Shown: positions 31,201 to 42,999 of the stretch, piece by piece
How positions within the stretch are numbered: the first letter of the stretch is position 1
Layout: every line of letters begins with the position of its first letter
Source of the DNA: Hermatobates lingyangjiaoensis
Taxonomy: Eukaryota > Arthropoda > Insecta > Hemiptera > Hermatobatidae
Reading direction: 5' to 3'
NCBI GenBank assembly: GCA_026182355.1
Contig: JAPFBL010000602.1
Coordinates: forward strand, 239,001-303,000
DNA length: 64,000 bases
Made by a program: the position numbers and the translations under genes
Notes under the pieces: model-generated
What the model was told of the DNA's origin: nothing
Seen by the model: only the letters and a program-made list of their open reading frames with translations
Database searches by the model: none

Positions 31201-31530
31201 TAAAGTGTATTAAATTGAATTAATAGACATTCAAGCACCATTCGTAATCTGTCTTAAGCTAACCATAACATAGTAATTTTGACAATTCACATGACTTCCA
31301 AAAAAAAAAAAAAAACGTTCTTGAAAAAGAATTCCCAGAGATCTTCTTAATTGAATTGTAATTACTTTTAATTGCAATGGTTTGTGCTTCAGGCAGGAAG
31401 TGCTGTCACAATACATCTCCCTTGAATTACAATCAACTCTTACCCTTGATTATAGTCAATGTCACTCAAGTAAACAAATTAGTTTATTTATATTCATTCA
31501 CATTTGTGTATATATATAACAAATTCAATA
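31201..31530. other. Short spacer, A-rich
   Basis: No gene is seen. A homopolymer of about 15 A lies at 31300-31314. Confidence 0.45.
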
Positions 31531-31764
31531 ATATATCAACCGTTGGATAGAATAGGTGTATAATAAAATCGGGATTCGGTCAATTTTCCAGGATCAAAAT
31601 CAAACTCTCAATGCCGACGTTTCGGTTTTATTTAAAACCTTTTCATAGGCCTACAAATGTAGGCCTATGAAAAAGGTTTTAAATAAAACCGAAACGTCGG
31701 CATTGAGAGTTTGATTTTGATCCTGGAAAATTGACCGAATCCCGATTTTATTATACACCTACTG

Positions 31765-31790
<26 letters not shown>
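31530..31790. mobile_element. Inverted family E cassette
   Basis: Arms 31552-31652 and 31655-31761 are nearly perfect inverted copies centred on CCTACAAATGTAGG. Each arm has the order AAAAGGTTTTAAATAAAACC, GAAACGTCGGCATTGAGAG, then GGAAAATTGACCGAATCCCG. In place of CTGANGA the core reads CTATGAA, while the GAAA, GTC and TGCC/GGCA pairing are kept. A TA tract lies on the right. Confidence 0.8.
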
Positions 31791-31795
<5 letters not shown>

Positions 31796-31799
31796 TTTT

Positions 31800-32210
31800 A
31801 CATATATTTTATATTTATATATATACAAAACTAAGGTTATCGGAACTCGGTCAGTCCGATAATTTTAGTCTGTAAGTGTGTTTTCTTACTCTTTGTGTTA
31901 CTCTTCTTGAATTTTGAACTCGTTTATACATATTGTAAACAGGAAAACGATCCAAAAGGACAACAAACATTTCACGATGAATCACAAACACAGAACTAAG
32001 GAACAAACACACTTACTTTCTCTAATTTTCGGTTGAACTGTCATCAGGAGAGTTGGAGACGGTTGGTCTCCAACCGTCGCTTCACAAGTGCGCTTGGTGT
32101 CCCTTTCTCAACTCTCCTGATGACGGTTCAACCGAAAATTAGAGTCAGTAAGTGTGTTTGTTCCTTAGTTCTGTGTTTGTGATTCATCGTGAAACGTATA
32201 TATATATATA
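31800..32210. mobile_element. Inverted family D cassette with two motifs
   Basis: After an E' edge (31827-31862), arms 31930-32055 and 32085-32200 are inverted copies sharing CACAAACACAGAACTAAG. Motifs: minus 32019-32053 (CTGATGA 32047-32041) and plus 32112-32146 (CTGATGA 32117-32123, GAAA 32134-32137), with TCTC/GAGA as helix I. TA tracts flank. Confidence 0.8.
32112..32146 (+). ncRNA. Hammerhead-like motif, family D
   Basis: CTGATGA, extra C, GGT/ACC helix II, GAAA, then AT-TA and GAG. Helix I TCTC/GAGA pairs over three to four bases. The minus-strand twin is at 32019-32053. Confidence 0.52.
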
Positions 32211-32321
32211 TATACTCGCTTCGCAAAGCGTGTACTTCACACTTCTTCCCAATGACGACGGATGTCGAAATATCGAAGTGAGTTCTGTAGTGTCTTTCTG
32301 TGTTCTTTTCTCTGTGTTAAA

Positions 32322-32330
<9 letters not shown>
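32210..32330 (+). mobile_element. PLE-end cassette, family J
   Basis: GTCGAAATATCGAAGTGAG and TTCTGTGTTCTTTTCTC blocks recur at 42571-42680 in reverse. The core box reads CAATGACGA, so the first two bases are lost. A (TA)n tract of about 45 bp follows (32322-32364). Confidence 0.62.
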
Positions 32331-32367
<37 letters not shown>

Positions 32368-32454
32368 ATGAGATAATCAATAGTATAAATAGATTAATAG
32401 AATAATAGTAATAAATAACAGTAATTAATAGTAATAATAAATGAATATTAATAA

Positions 32455-32555
32455 TTCTAAAATGCATGCATGTTTCTGAGTTCTTTGAGTTATACTACTT
32501 GTGAAGAACAGATGAAATATATTCATTTGAGTGAACACAAGTGAACAGAGAAACC
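32455..32555. repeat. Dispersed repeat, second copy of 30085-30185
   Basis: Shared blocks include TTTCTGAGTTCTTTGAGTTA and GAACAGATGAAAT. Both copies are in the same orientation about 2.4 kb apart. Nature unknown. Confidence 0.75.
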
Positions 32556-34100
32556 GCTATTAAATCATTTATATTTATATAATAATAATAATAAACATTA
32601 TTTATAATTGTATAATATTTATATAAATAAACAAATATTTATTATTATTATTATTATATTATTTATATAATATTAGGACAGGGAAAGTCCCAAATATTTT
32701 TCTGAACTCTTTTCAAAGTCTTTTATAAACGGTGTATACTCATTTCATTTCTGCTGCTATTTTTAAATCTAATTTCTTTGTTTATATAGTCACATATGTT
32801 TAAACAATATTTAAATACGATACGTACAATATTAGTCGATTTTCAAAGAATAAGATAGAAAAAAATCGCAGTTCTATCATGTAGTTATGACAAATAATTA
32901 AAATAGTGATTTGTTTTTCTGATCTGAATACATCCTGTAAAAATAAAGAGTCAGTTAATGTAAAACAGTTTGTTCAACTCTTCAATAGAGTTGTGCACGT
33001 TTTAACAGCTGGTATATGTTCTTTTTTTCTAAATGACTACATCATTATTTGTTTGGGCTTTGTCAGTTGTCATAATCTCTCTAGGTGTCCAGAATGAATT
33101 ACTGATAAAACAGGTCCTAGTGGAGAACTTGTTTAAAACAAGTTGTAGACGGCTGATATTTTTATCTATTCAAGTCTTTGCCTTGCTTTAAACAAAGTCC
33201 TTGTTTTCTTCTAATTCATTCCATCATTTTTAACTTGACTTGAATATCTTTGTTTTTCAAATTTACACACTCTGCATATTACTCCTACACAAGAATATAT
33301 CTCTTATAGTAACTTACAGTGTAACATATAAATAATTTTAAAACACTATTTCAGCAATTTAGTACTTCTTCAAACCATGTTTTAATTTTTTATTTTTTTT
33401 TTTTTTTTGAAATATTTATACCATTTTTCGAACTTTATTTTAATTATTTCTTTTTATAATTTTCTTATTTCTATAAGAGTAAACATATAATTTAATAATA
33501 TAAAATTATAAATAATCTGTTGTATACAATTATAATAAATTGCACGGTTGAAAAATCTTAAACAGCACTAATATGATTTGAATGAAATAGCATAATATTA
33601 AATAAAATGAGTTAGTGTCTCATTACAGAAAAACCCAAGAAAATGTTTCAAAAACTTATTTCACTTTCATCAAAAGAACAAGTTTTTGCTTGAGCAGTAA
33701 GGAAATGGAAGAAATAAATATTTAGTGTAAAAGAAAATGCTAAAGTTTACAGTCCCTAATATTCATAAGTTAAAAAACAGTTAGATGAATTCAGAAGGAG
33801 TTAGGACTAAAATCTTTCGACTAGTCCCCGTAAGAATCATTCATTAAGTTATAAAAGAAACCAGACATCTGGTTTGGTAATAAGAAGGGAGGATATAAGT
33901 ATGAGTTATAAATATATATGTAACTTATTCTACATCCATGTTTTAAAGACGAAATCATTTCAATTTAATAAAAAAAAAAAAGAAAAGGATTTGGTCGTTT
34001 TTATAATACTTAGGGGTTGGTACAAATAGCAACCTAGGTCAATAAAACTCCGCGATTTTTCTATTCTTTTTCATCATAGAGTACAAAACGTTATGTTGCA
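32556..34100. other. AT-rich non-coding stretch
   Basis: No gene is recognised. An (AAT)n-like stretch lies at 32579-32660. A T homopolymer lies at about 33392-33409. Decayed motif pieces may exist near 33820-33850. Confidence 0.5.
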
Positions 34101-34358
34101 TTTTATAATATATATATATATGGAAACATAGAGAAATTAAAAACACAAACTTACAGTCTCTAATTTTCGGTTGAACCGTCTTCAGTAGAGATAAGAGAGG
34201 AAAAGCAAACGCATTGGTACAGAGACGGTTGGAGACTCTCCTGAAGACGGTTCAACCGAAAATTAGAGACTGTAAGGCTGTGTTTTTAATTTCTCTATGT
34301 TTCTTTATGAACATTGAACTGCATTTGTCCATATCGGATCGTATTTTCATCGAAAAAG

Positions 34359-34389
<31 letters not shown>

Positions 34390-34400
34390 AAACATATATT
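34100..34400. mobile_element. Inverted family D cassette with two motifs
   Basis: Arms 34125-34200 and 34225-34340 share GAAACATAGAGAAATTAAAA and its complement. Motifs: minus CTGAAGA 34185-34179 and plus 34236-34270 (CTGAAGA 34241-34247, GAAA 34258-34261). The right edge contains TGGATCGTATTTTC. TA tracts flank, and the right one continues as (TG)n. Confidence 0.78.
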
Positions 34401-34424
34401 GAATGTTTACATATTTGTTTCATT

Positions 34425-34595
34425 ACCCTTTTAAAATACCACTCTTCCCTCCCACTCTTCTCAACTCCTCACCAGATGTTTTCTGCATCTAGTATTTAGT
34501 TGGGTTTTTGACTCTGACGAAGACCGCTTCTTACGGTTGAAAGATCTTAGTCTTGTTTTCCCATTTCTTATTGTGGTTTGATCATTGATTCATAT
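34425..34595 (+). mobile_element. PLE-end cassette, family C (long form)
   Basis: Nearly identical to 2651-2820, including CTCACCAGATGTTTTCTGCA. The motif is at 34510-34552 (CTGACGA 34514-34520). Confidence 0.75.
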
Positions 34596-34619
34596 ATATA
34601 TACATATAATTTTTTTTCT

Positions 34620-34760
34620 GAGGGTTGAGGTCTTATTATTGAAACTACTTCTCTCACCGAAGTTTCGACATATATTATGACATCTTCAGGGCTACAACAC
34701 GTTTTCCTACAATTACCACTAATACTGCTACAATATTGGTTATTGTCCATATTAATTTTT
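34620..34760 (-). mobile_element. PLE-end cassette, family P, with motif
   Basis: A minus-strand motif spans 34653-34697: CTGAAGA (34689-34683), T, a GTCATA/TATGTC helix with one mismatch, GAAA. A short TA tract lies on the left. Confidence 0.55.
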
Positions 34761-35010
34761 GTTTTTACATAAAGAGTAATAGAGAGGGAGTAATAAGCAG
34801 GACTTCACTAGTCCATGCTGACCCTATTTCTGGATCAATTAGAACTTAGAGGCAAAATTAAAATATTGGTTCAATATCTAAATATATTTTCAGTTTTGAC
34901 TTAATCTAAAATAGTGATATATTCTATTCACTAAATTCCCTGTTACTTAAAAAGCCTCACTACAAACAACATTATCAAGTAAGCATTAAAATTTGTATCC
35001 TGAATAGGTC
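34761..35010. other. Spacer
   Basis: No gene or repeat is recognised. Confidence 0.4.
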
Positions 35011-35339
35011 TTTTTTTTATTATTATTATTGTTTAAACCGGTCCCCTAGCGGGTGGTAATGTCAGCCGTTTACCGGCTTTTTGTTTGATCAATGATTCTA
35101 CAGATTCTACATTGGGAGTCCTAAATTTTGCCTAACTGAAGTGCATTTCGAGTAGGGATCTTTAACGAGTGCTTGACACCATGCAGGCTGAGGGACTGAC
35201 AGTTTAACGTCCTCTCCGAGGGACTACGTGCGCAGATTTATTCACCTCCCGCGTGAATAAATCGAGTGCCAGGTGGGGATCGAACCCCGGACTACCAGCC
35301 CAGAGGCGAGTACATTAACCACTGAGCTAACCTGGCCCC
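35011..35339 (-). mobile_element. tRNA-derived SINE, second tail type
   Basis: On the minus strand: a tRNA-like head (right end, GAGCTAACCTGGCCCC in plus orientation), core, then a different tail ending AACCGGTCCCCTAGCGGG (plus orientation, reverse) and an A/AAT-rich end at 35011-35035. Flanking GAATAG at 35002-35007 and 35340-35345 may be a decayed target duplication. The tail matches the SINE split at 10119-11130. Confidence 0.9.
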
Positions 35340-35770
35340 GAATAGAACCTTGTCAAAAGAACTAATTTAAAAAGAATTACAATGAATAGGCTATGAATAT
35401 ACTAAGCTGCGATATCTTTTATTATACAGCTGATATATTATAAATTAACTCTTTCTAAAGGTAAACTAGTTTATTATTCAAAATGTTTCTAACTGCCTAG
35501 GCAACAGGTGGTAAAGTACAAGCTCTTTGTTAAAAAAAAACTGTATATCTTAACTTAATATCTGGAAGGTTAAAATTAAAAGCTTGTATTAAAACAATTC
35601 AAGTGATTTTTAAGCTTAACCTTTCAAGTAAATATGCGAAGTTGATTACACATTAAACTAAAGTGTCGTGGTTTGTTGGTCAAGGTTTACAGTTTGTTGG
35701 TATTTTTAAAGATAGGATTACGCATGCAGCTATCAGCTTTGTATTGCAAAAATGTGACAGTACTCAATAT
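35340..35770. other. AT-rich spacer
   Basis: No gene is recognised. Confidence 0.45.
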
Positions 35771-36095
35771 TATCAGGAGTTAGCTAGTCGTCATCAGAGA
35801 ACCTGCTATAGAATTACAAGCAAAAACTAATCCTTCTGAAGTAAAATGGATAAACAAACAAAAGTCTCCACACAAATGAAGTTTTATTTAACAACAACAA
35901 CGCATTTCAAACACTTTGTGTTCATCATCACGAAGACATCAACCCTTGGTGTCTTCTCCACAACATCCTTGGTGTCTTCCTGATGATGAACACAAAGTGT
36001 TCGAAACGCGTTGTTGTTGTTGAATAAAACTTCATTTGTGTGGAGACTTTTGTTTGTTTATCCATTTTACCTCAGAATGAGTAAATACTACACAA
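35771..36095. mobile_element. Inverted family F cassette
   Basis: Arms at 35838-35935 and 35970-36075 share AAGTCTCCACACAAATGAAG, and the right arm continues TACCTCAGAATGAGTAAAT. The plus motif at 35972-36018 is intact (CTGATGA 35980-35986, GAACAC/GTGTTC, GAAA). In the left arm the box is CGTGATGA. Confidence 0.76.
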
Positions 36096-36560
36096 TTACG
36101 GATTGCACAATTAATGATTTCAAAACTAATCTGTTTACCATTGTTGTTTGTATAATGCCCTGAATAAGACTCTATTAATTATGATTCAGATTATGTGCTT
36201 GATTCGTAGAGTATCAGCTAATCTGGTTTACAAGTTGAAATTCGTACGAGGGAAGTAACTCATACAGTGGCATTCAGCTAAAGTCTGATGATTTTAGAAC
36301 TCCTCTAGAGAAAAGCTTACTGTTGTTTAAAACTATCTTTTATTTCAGATACAAGGAGTCAAGACAAGCTCAATGATAATATTCTAGAATCCCAAGCATG
36401 CTGAAACATTTAGTAACATTGTAAACAATACTTGTTACTATTAACCCTTAGCTGTTTTTAACATGTGTTCAGAAGTAAATTAGGCATTGGATAAATATTC
36501 ATAACACTACAAGGCCTACACCAATCGACGAAAACATACAAGGCCATTCTGTACTCCGTG
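36096..36560. other. Spacer
   Basis: Repeat-poor, with no recognisable gene. Confidence 0.45.
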
Positions 36561-36841
36561 ACTTTGAAAATATTTAATAACCGAAACGTCCGCATTGATA
36601 GTTTGATTTTTGAATCTAGAAAATTTGACCGAAATTAGATAAATCCCGATTAGATAACATTTCTATATATATATATATATATATAAAATAAATTCAAAAC
36701 GAAGAAAACACACAGAAAGACACAGACATAACTCACGACGATGGTCGAAATATCGATGTGAGTTATGTCTGTGTCTCTCTGTGTGTTTCCTTCGTTTTGA
36801 ATTTATTTTATTTAAAAACGTCCGCTGGACCGTTTCTTTTA

Positions 36842-36872
<31 letters not shown>

Positions 36873-36880
36873 TGGTATAA
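36560..36880. mobile_element. Family E fragment and truncated family A palindrome
   Basis: 36575-36665 is a family E end (GAAACGTCCGCATTGATAG). 36690-36850 is a family A pair in which the arms meet at ACTCACGACGATGGTCGAAA, so the inner CTGATGA boxes are deleted. The right side has GTCCGCTGGACCGTTTC then (TA)n. Confidence 0.7.
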
Positions 36881-37026
36881 ATAAGCAGCAGATCCTCTTT
36901 TAAACAGGTATCATTAAAATTAACCAAAGTCTCGGCATTCACGATCTTAAGACTGAGAGATTCGATCCTACGAACTAACCTCTTGCTATCAGGGTTCAAC
37001 GGGAAAATGAGTTGGCCAAGTGACAT
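36875..37026 (-). pseudogene. PLE N-terminal coding fragment
   Basis: The minus-strand frame reads MSLGQLIFPLNPDSKRLVRR, then IESLSLKIVNAE and FNDTCLKEDL, ending LIYTNIYIYI at the TA tract (36847-36873). It has the same residue order and end point as 5630-5818 and 57440-57612. Confidence 0.75.
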
Positions 37027-37159
37027 GTCAAATTAAAATCAATGAGTCATGCTTAGTCATTGCTATAAATAGATTAAAAGGATTAGTACAGGTTAATATA
37101 AAGAGAAGGTCAAAGGTGAATAAAGAACAAGAAACCAGCGGTTAGAATAAATGAGTTGA

Positions 37160-37600
37160 ATATATATATTCAATATATATATCAATTCAATATATATATA
37201 TCAATATATATATATATATATATAATATATATATATATATTCGCGCTCCGTTCTTCGACGTGGGGAGATCTCTCTCACTTCGTCCTCTCTTCTAGTCTAC
37301 TCTCCTGATGACGAACAACAGTTCGAAATATTGAATTCTGTAAGTGTTCTTTTTATTCTCTTTTCTGTGTCGTGCTTTGTGTAATTTAAAGTTATATATA
37401 TATATATAATATATATATATATTTATGCTTATATATATATGTTATCAACAAGAAAACGATCCATAAAGGACAACAAACGTTTCAAGGTAAATTATAGATA
37501 GAGAGTAAAGGGACAAACACACTTTCAGTCTCTAATTTTTGGTTGAACCATCTTCTCCTGACATATATATATATATATATATGTAAAATATAAAAATTTA
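37160..37600. mobile_element. Family B and D ends among TA tracts
   Basis: 37240-37400 is a family B half-cassette whose motif at 37297-37340 is intact (CTGATGA 37305-37311, GAAA 37325-37328). 37440-37562 is a family D half ending at GAACCATCTTCTCCTGA, cut at a TA tract. Four TA tracts separate the pieces. Confidence 0.72.
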
Positions 37601-38519
37601 TTTATATATATAAATGCCGTAGGGGAAAAATCAAAATGAAGAAAAATAAGCTATGAGGCGTTCTAAACTATCTCGTCAGAGAGCTACTACAAATAAAAAT
37701 ATATATATATTTATCATTGGATTAATATATATAACTAATATATATATATTAGTTTATGAAGGAACGAAGCTTCAGGTTGCACTGACAACTCAACGCTGGA
37801 ATGGTTATTTGTTTTATAATAATGTGACGTGATTCTGTTGTGTTAATTTAATCTAAATTAGAGTCTTGTATAAATAAAGAAGATAGTTTTATTTTCTTTT
37901 CTTTTATCTTTAGTCTCGTTAACAACTTAATAAAGTCAGTTTTATCTTGAAGACTAGTTGAGTGGAGCACGATATTGAATTAAGCAGAAACAGAAGTCAC
38001 GGAAAATGTATCCAGAAGAGGGAAGAGTGAGGGGAGGAAAAGGGGGAGTGCTGATATACAGAAGTTAAGATAGCACGCAAACGTGTTTAGTAGCCATTAA
38101 GAACTTAAGGGGCATGCGCGCTTCAGACCTGATAAGGGCAAAGGGCTCTTCATTAAGAAAAGGGGTCAACCATCTCTTTTAGTCTAGTGTCTAGAGACCT
38201 TTAACAAGAAGAAAATCAAATAAGTGCCCCCACCACATCAGCTCGCCTATTGAAAGGGGGAGGAAAGAGGCTTCCCTTACTTTGTTTATTATACAGAATC
38301 GTGACCTGGGTTTTCGTATAAAATTATCGCTTCCTTCAGCCCAAATACAGTAAACGGCTTCGGAACATTCGGAGGTCTCTGAAATAAACACCTTTAGCTC
38401 TGTCACGCTTTAGTTATCTTCAAAACCCCCACCCTACTGAGCCCATATAAAACACAGCCCTTGTCCAAATGTAACCCTGTACCTTTATCCTTTCGAATGA
38501 CTCCAAAGTTCAACGTCTT

Positions 38520-38525
<6 letters not shown>
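37601..38525. other. Degenerate family S piece, then repeat-poor DNA
   Basis: 37640-37690 holds a decayed family S motif (CTGACGA kept, GAAA lost). 37780-38520 has a more balanced composition and no recognised repeats or exons. Confidence 0.5.

Positions 38526-38566
<41 letters not shown>
38526..38566. repeat. (CT)n microsatellite
   Basis: About 20 CT units. Reading frames through it on both strands are artefacts. Confidence 0.95.
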
Positions 38567-38679
38567 CTTTTCTCTCAGCTCTTAGCAAATCTATTATTTC
38601 AAATTTCTTCTTCATTACTCTTTTTCTTGCCTTCTTCTCACTACCTTATTTATTATTTTTCTTTTCAACGCGCTTTAAA

Positions 38680-38870
38680 AGTATATATTTATATACATAT
38701 ATATATAAACTATATTGACAAAAAGAACAAACAGAAAAGAAACAGAAACTCACTACTATATTTCGATGGCCTCGTCATCAGGAGGATAGAAACGAGTCGC
38801 TCCGCAGGCAGACCACGACCACCTCTCTCTCACTCTCTCTCTCTCTATATATATATATATCTATAGTAAA
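38680..38870 (-). mobile_element. PLE-end cassette, family G
   Basis: GAACAAACAGAAAAGAAACAG and ACTCACTACTATATTTCGATG precede a minus-strand motif (CTGATGA 38781-38775). It is cut on the right by a short (CT)n(TA)n tract (38823-38860). Confidence 0.68.
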
Positions 38871-39115
38871 CAGTAAAACGAGATCCAAAAGAACAACAAA
38901 CGTTTCAAGATGAATTACAAACACAGAACTAAGGGACAAACACACTTACTGTCTCTAATTTTCGGTTGGATCGTCATCAGGAGAGTTGCGAAAGGGACAC
39001 CAAGCGCACTTGTGAAGCGACGGGCCTCCAACTCTCCTGATGACGGTTCAACCGAAAATTAGAGACAGCAAGTGTGTTTGTTCCTTAGTTCTGTGTTTGT
39101 GATTCATCATAAAAC

Positions 39116-39149
<34 letters not shown>

Positions 39150-39150
39150 A
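38870..39150. mobile_element. Inverted family D cassette with two motifs
   Basis: Arms 38885-38995 and 39025-39115 are inverted copies. Motifs: minus 38951-38986 (CTGATGA 38980-38974) and plus 39032-39066 (CTGATGA 39037-39043). It is very similar to 31930-32200, so the two are recent relatives. Confidence 0.8.
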
Positions 39151-39380
39151 TGATCAAACCACAATATCAAATGGGAAAACAAGACTAAGTAACAATCGGT
39201 CTTTATCAATGTCAAAAACCCAAAAACTCAGTTGCGTTTTTGACTCTAACGAAGACCGCTTGTTACGGTTGAAAGATCTTAGTCTTGTTTTCCCATTCCA
39301 TATTGTGGTTTGATTATTGATTGTTATTGCATGTGTTTATGTGAAATCTTTATTATGTATAAATATATATATATATATAT
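39145..39380. mobile_element. Inverted family C cassette, decayed core
   Basis: Arms 39146-39225 and 39232-39350. The plus arm has CTAACGA in place of CTGACGA. A TA tract lies on each side. Confidence 0.7.
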
Positions 39381-39987
39381 TTGAGCTGTTACACAAACTT
39401 GACATTGTAAGGAACAACGTGAAGTGAGAAAACATACATCGAAAAATAACACTAGTCACCTACTATAAAACCCCAGCTGTGAGTAGCCAGAAAACTCACC
39501 TTTAACGGAAACAAATCTAGTGTACGAATATATGTGTACTTATGGGGACTGTGAATCTAAAAACGCTCGTACATTGACATGACTGCTAGATCGCTATCAA
39601 AAAGCCTCACCATGCACTTAATGGCTGGAGCACTGAAAACGCATAAATAAGAGAAACACAACATAACAATAACCTGAGGGATACTGGTTAGGAATACAAT
39701 AATTATAAAGAAAGTAACCATCAGAAAATGAACACTTGAGAAGCCATACTAATTCAAAAACTGAAACCACATTTAAATATTCAGATAGATTGAAAATAGT
39801 AACAACATTTTAAAGCTATTTAAAACATATGAAGGGCAAACAGGGCATTTGCAGGTAGCCACTCAAACCGCGAAGTCACTCACCCCACAGAATTTACAAA
39901 CAACTGATATTACACTTCAAAAAAAAAAACAACCCCCACTGTTTTCACTTTGCTTATATAAATGAGAAAACCCACCCAAGAAGTTAT
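39381..39987. other. Spacer
   Basis: No gene or clear repeat is recognised. Confidence 0.45.
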
Positions 39988-40040
39988 TAATGTCCTGAAG
40001 ATGAATAGCGATTATTTGAAACATGTCGATCATGGGAAAT
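39988..40040 (+). ncRNA. Hammerhead-like motif, family U
   Basis: CTGAAGA (39995-40001), T, GAATA/TATTT helix II, GAAA (40018-40021), CATG, TC, GAT. Helix I is about three pairs. An open frame of 68 codons over it (39962-40168) shows no PLE residues I recognise. Confidence 0.45.
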
Positions 40041-41440
40041 ATGTTATAATGTGTAGAAGTACTAACTATGAGAGAGGAAAATTAAGAAGCTTTTTAAGAA
40101 ACAGGTACCTATCAGCTAAGTTTAGTGATATTTTCATTAATATATACGAAAAAGTTAACTTAATATAAATAAATTACCATGACAAAAACTGAAAACACGT
40201 CTTCTTACGTGCGAAACCGGTCGGGTGTGTGCAAGAACAATTCAGATGACGGTTTGTAAAATAAAATAATTTTTAATAACCTCTACGGTACTATCAATAT
40301 GTATGTACTTTGAAAAACCTTGGAACTTTTTTTTTTTCATTTCGTATTAATTTTGGTTGTACAGTCCGGTGTGTTTATTATGTCTGTTGCATGTATAATA
40401 CAGTTTTCATGTCTCTAATAATATTTGTGGTATATTATGTCAGTAAATACCTTTTATTTTCCGTGTACTATAAACTATTTACTTTTTGAAATAAATAATG
40501 TAATTTTTACAAATTACTGTAAATGCGTAGTTCAGACAGTTAATGGGAGTACGATCCTTGGCAGGAGATAGTGCATAGAGGAAGAAGGGTGATTTGGTTA
40601 GACTAAAGTGGTTTTTTATTGATTTGTATTTATACAAAGGTTCATAAGTAAAGGGTTAGAAGAGTTTGACTTCTTCAGAATGACAGACAGAAAGCGGTTG
40701 TGGAACTTAAAACACAAGTCACTATGAGAGAGAGGGAGTGCGAAGCAGAAAAACACTTTCGTGTGTGAACGCCGTTAAACAACAACTTGCCATAAAGCCT
40801 GGAATCATTTCACTTTAACAAGTTCTTAACGATTCTTTAATGGCTTAATTTTCTGTTTGTTAAGTTTTTTTTTTCAAACTCTTTCGTGTTAGCATTACAA
40901 TCGTGCTTAAAGGGAAAAAAAAACAGCACACGATAAGTTCACTAAAGTTTGCAAAAAGAAACACTTAACTGCATGCACTTAAATGCAATTATATATTCTA
41001 ATCAAACAAAGCTACGATTAATTTGTCGATTAAAATAAAACTGAATTACCAGATTAAGATGCACAAGTTGAAATGTGTTTAAACAAAGATAATAAAATTA
41101 TCATACCCACTTTTATCCAAATGTGGGAACTATATAACCACGCACTTTTCTCTTCATTATTGTTACAAATAGTACTTCTCTAGCTATAGAGTATGAATTC
41201 AAAAGTTCCACTTTAACTTTTGACTTTAGAAATAGATTTACTCTAAGGTAAAATAGTAATAAAATTAATGTAGTTTGCTAAATGTTAGTTTATTTTATCT
41301 TTATAGTTGGATTCATGTTCAAAATTAATAACTAAGAAACAAATACTACTTGAAAAAATTTGATATAATTTCCATTTGTTTTAAACAATCTTCGGTTGTG
41401 CGTTCCTTTATATATATAATATATATATATAACGTGTAAT
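40041..41440. other. AT-rich non-coding stretch
   Basis: No recognised gene or repeat. Several T or A homopolymers. Confidence 0.5.
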
Positions 41441-41499
41441 AACAATAATAAAGTAGGCGGCAATAAAAAATTTAAAATTTTAGATCGTTTTCCTATTTC

Positions 41500-41990
41500 A
41501 ACTGGTTTTTCTGGTAGGAAATGATTTCAATGGAGGAGCTATCCCAGAGACATCAAAGAAATAATCTTTAGCTTAATCAATAATATTATATTTTTACACT
41601 TATAATTTCGATTTTCTCAGAAATTTTCTTCAGGTATATTATTATTAAACCTTTTAAATTCACAGAATAAAATTTTTCCAAATGTTAAACAGACATTAAA
41701 AGGAATAAAAATTTAGATGTTAATACTAGATGAACTTTGTGAAAAAAAGCTTGTTTACGTTAAGTTCTATAGTTCTATTAACATCCAATTTTTATTCCTT
41801 TTAATGTCTGTTTAACATTTGAAAAAATTTTATTATAAAAATTAATGTTAAAGAATAATATACACTGAAGATGAATCTCTTCGAAAATTCGAAAGCGTTG
41901 TAGGAAAAGATAATATTATGATTAAGCTAAAAGAAACTTCTTTGATGTCTCTGGGACAACTCTTCATAAATCACGTTCCCTGAAAAAACT
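41500..41990. mobile_element. Diverged palindrome, family V, with two motifs
   Basis: Outer arms share CCCAGAGACATCAAAGAA and its complement (41545-41562 and 41938-41955), and inner blocks share AACATCTAAATTTTTATTCC-like sequence. A minus motif (CTGAAGA 41633-41627) and a plus motif (CTGAAGA 41865-41871, GAAT/ATTC, GAAA 41891-41894) sit symmetrically. The arms are about 480 bp apart at the outer ends and clearly older than the families above. Confidence 0.65.
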
Positions 41991-42109
41991 AGTAAGGAAT
42001 TACTAAATCGAGCAAAAAAGTCGTAAATGCGGAAGCTCTTCTACTTTAATAAAATGTTTACAAGTAAAACTGCTCCAATATACACTACATGGATCTACAT
42101 GAATATAAA

Positions 42110-42570
42110 TTTTATATATAATATATATAATATAAAGTCAAGACTTTAAAATAAACACGTGTAATAACAATCAACGTCCAAACTACAATAAAAAATGAGA
42201 AAAAAGACTAAGATCTTTCAACAATAACAAATGGTTTTCGTCAGAGTGAAATCAGCAGAATCAATGGATTTGGGCTATGACTGGGACAAAGACCACATAG
42301 TCTTTGTTACATAGAAAGATATTAGTTTTTTTCTTATTTCTTACTGTGGTATGGTTGTTGATTTTTGCTTCACATGTTTATTGTGAAACCTTGTATATAT
42401 ATATAATAAAAAGATTTCACATAAACACGTGAAATAACAATCAATGAACAAACCACAATATTTCCAGTTGGGTTTTTGACTCTGACGAAGACCGCTTGTT
42501 ACGGTGAAAGATCTTAGTCTTGTTTTCCCATTTCTTATTGTGGTTTGATCATTGATATATATAGTTATAA
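42110..42570. mobile_element. Two family C cassettes
   Basis: 42145-42390 is an old, diverged palindrome. 42405-42565 is younger, with a plus motif at 42478-42519 (CTGACGA 42482-42488; one T of helix II deleted). TA tracts separate them. Confidence 0.68.
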
Positions 42571-42800
42571 AAACTTAACACATAGGAAAGAACACAGAAA
42601 GTCACTACAGAACTCACTTCGATATTTCGACATCCGTCGTCATCGGGAAGAAGTGCGAAGTACTCGCGTTGAGAAGCAAACTCACTATGCATAGTTAATG
42701 TATTCATAAAACTGCGTCAGTCTTGGTTTGCCTCTCAGGTCAATTACATCACTTCCTGATGACGGTAGTTGTCAAAAAAAATAATAATTCTATACTTTTA
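42571..42800 (-). mobile_element. PLE-end cassette, family J, decayed
   Basis: AACTCACTTCGATATTTCGA matches 32255-32290 reversed. The core reads CCGATGA. At 42765 a second piece has CTGATGA but no GAAA. Confidence 0.6.
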
Positions 42801-42999
42801 GCCGACATTGCGTAAATATTTTCAGATATCTTCTGGTCTACATGAATTACAGAATTCTTTATCATAACTTGAGTAAACAAACATACAAGGGTAATAATGT
42901 TCATATATAAAAAAATTCAGCTTTTGTGTTTTTTTATGTTATGCTAATAAAATCTGTAATGATGTAGCCCTGAGGTGTCAAAAATCATAGACAAAACGC

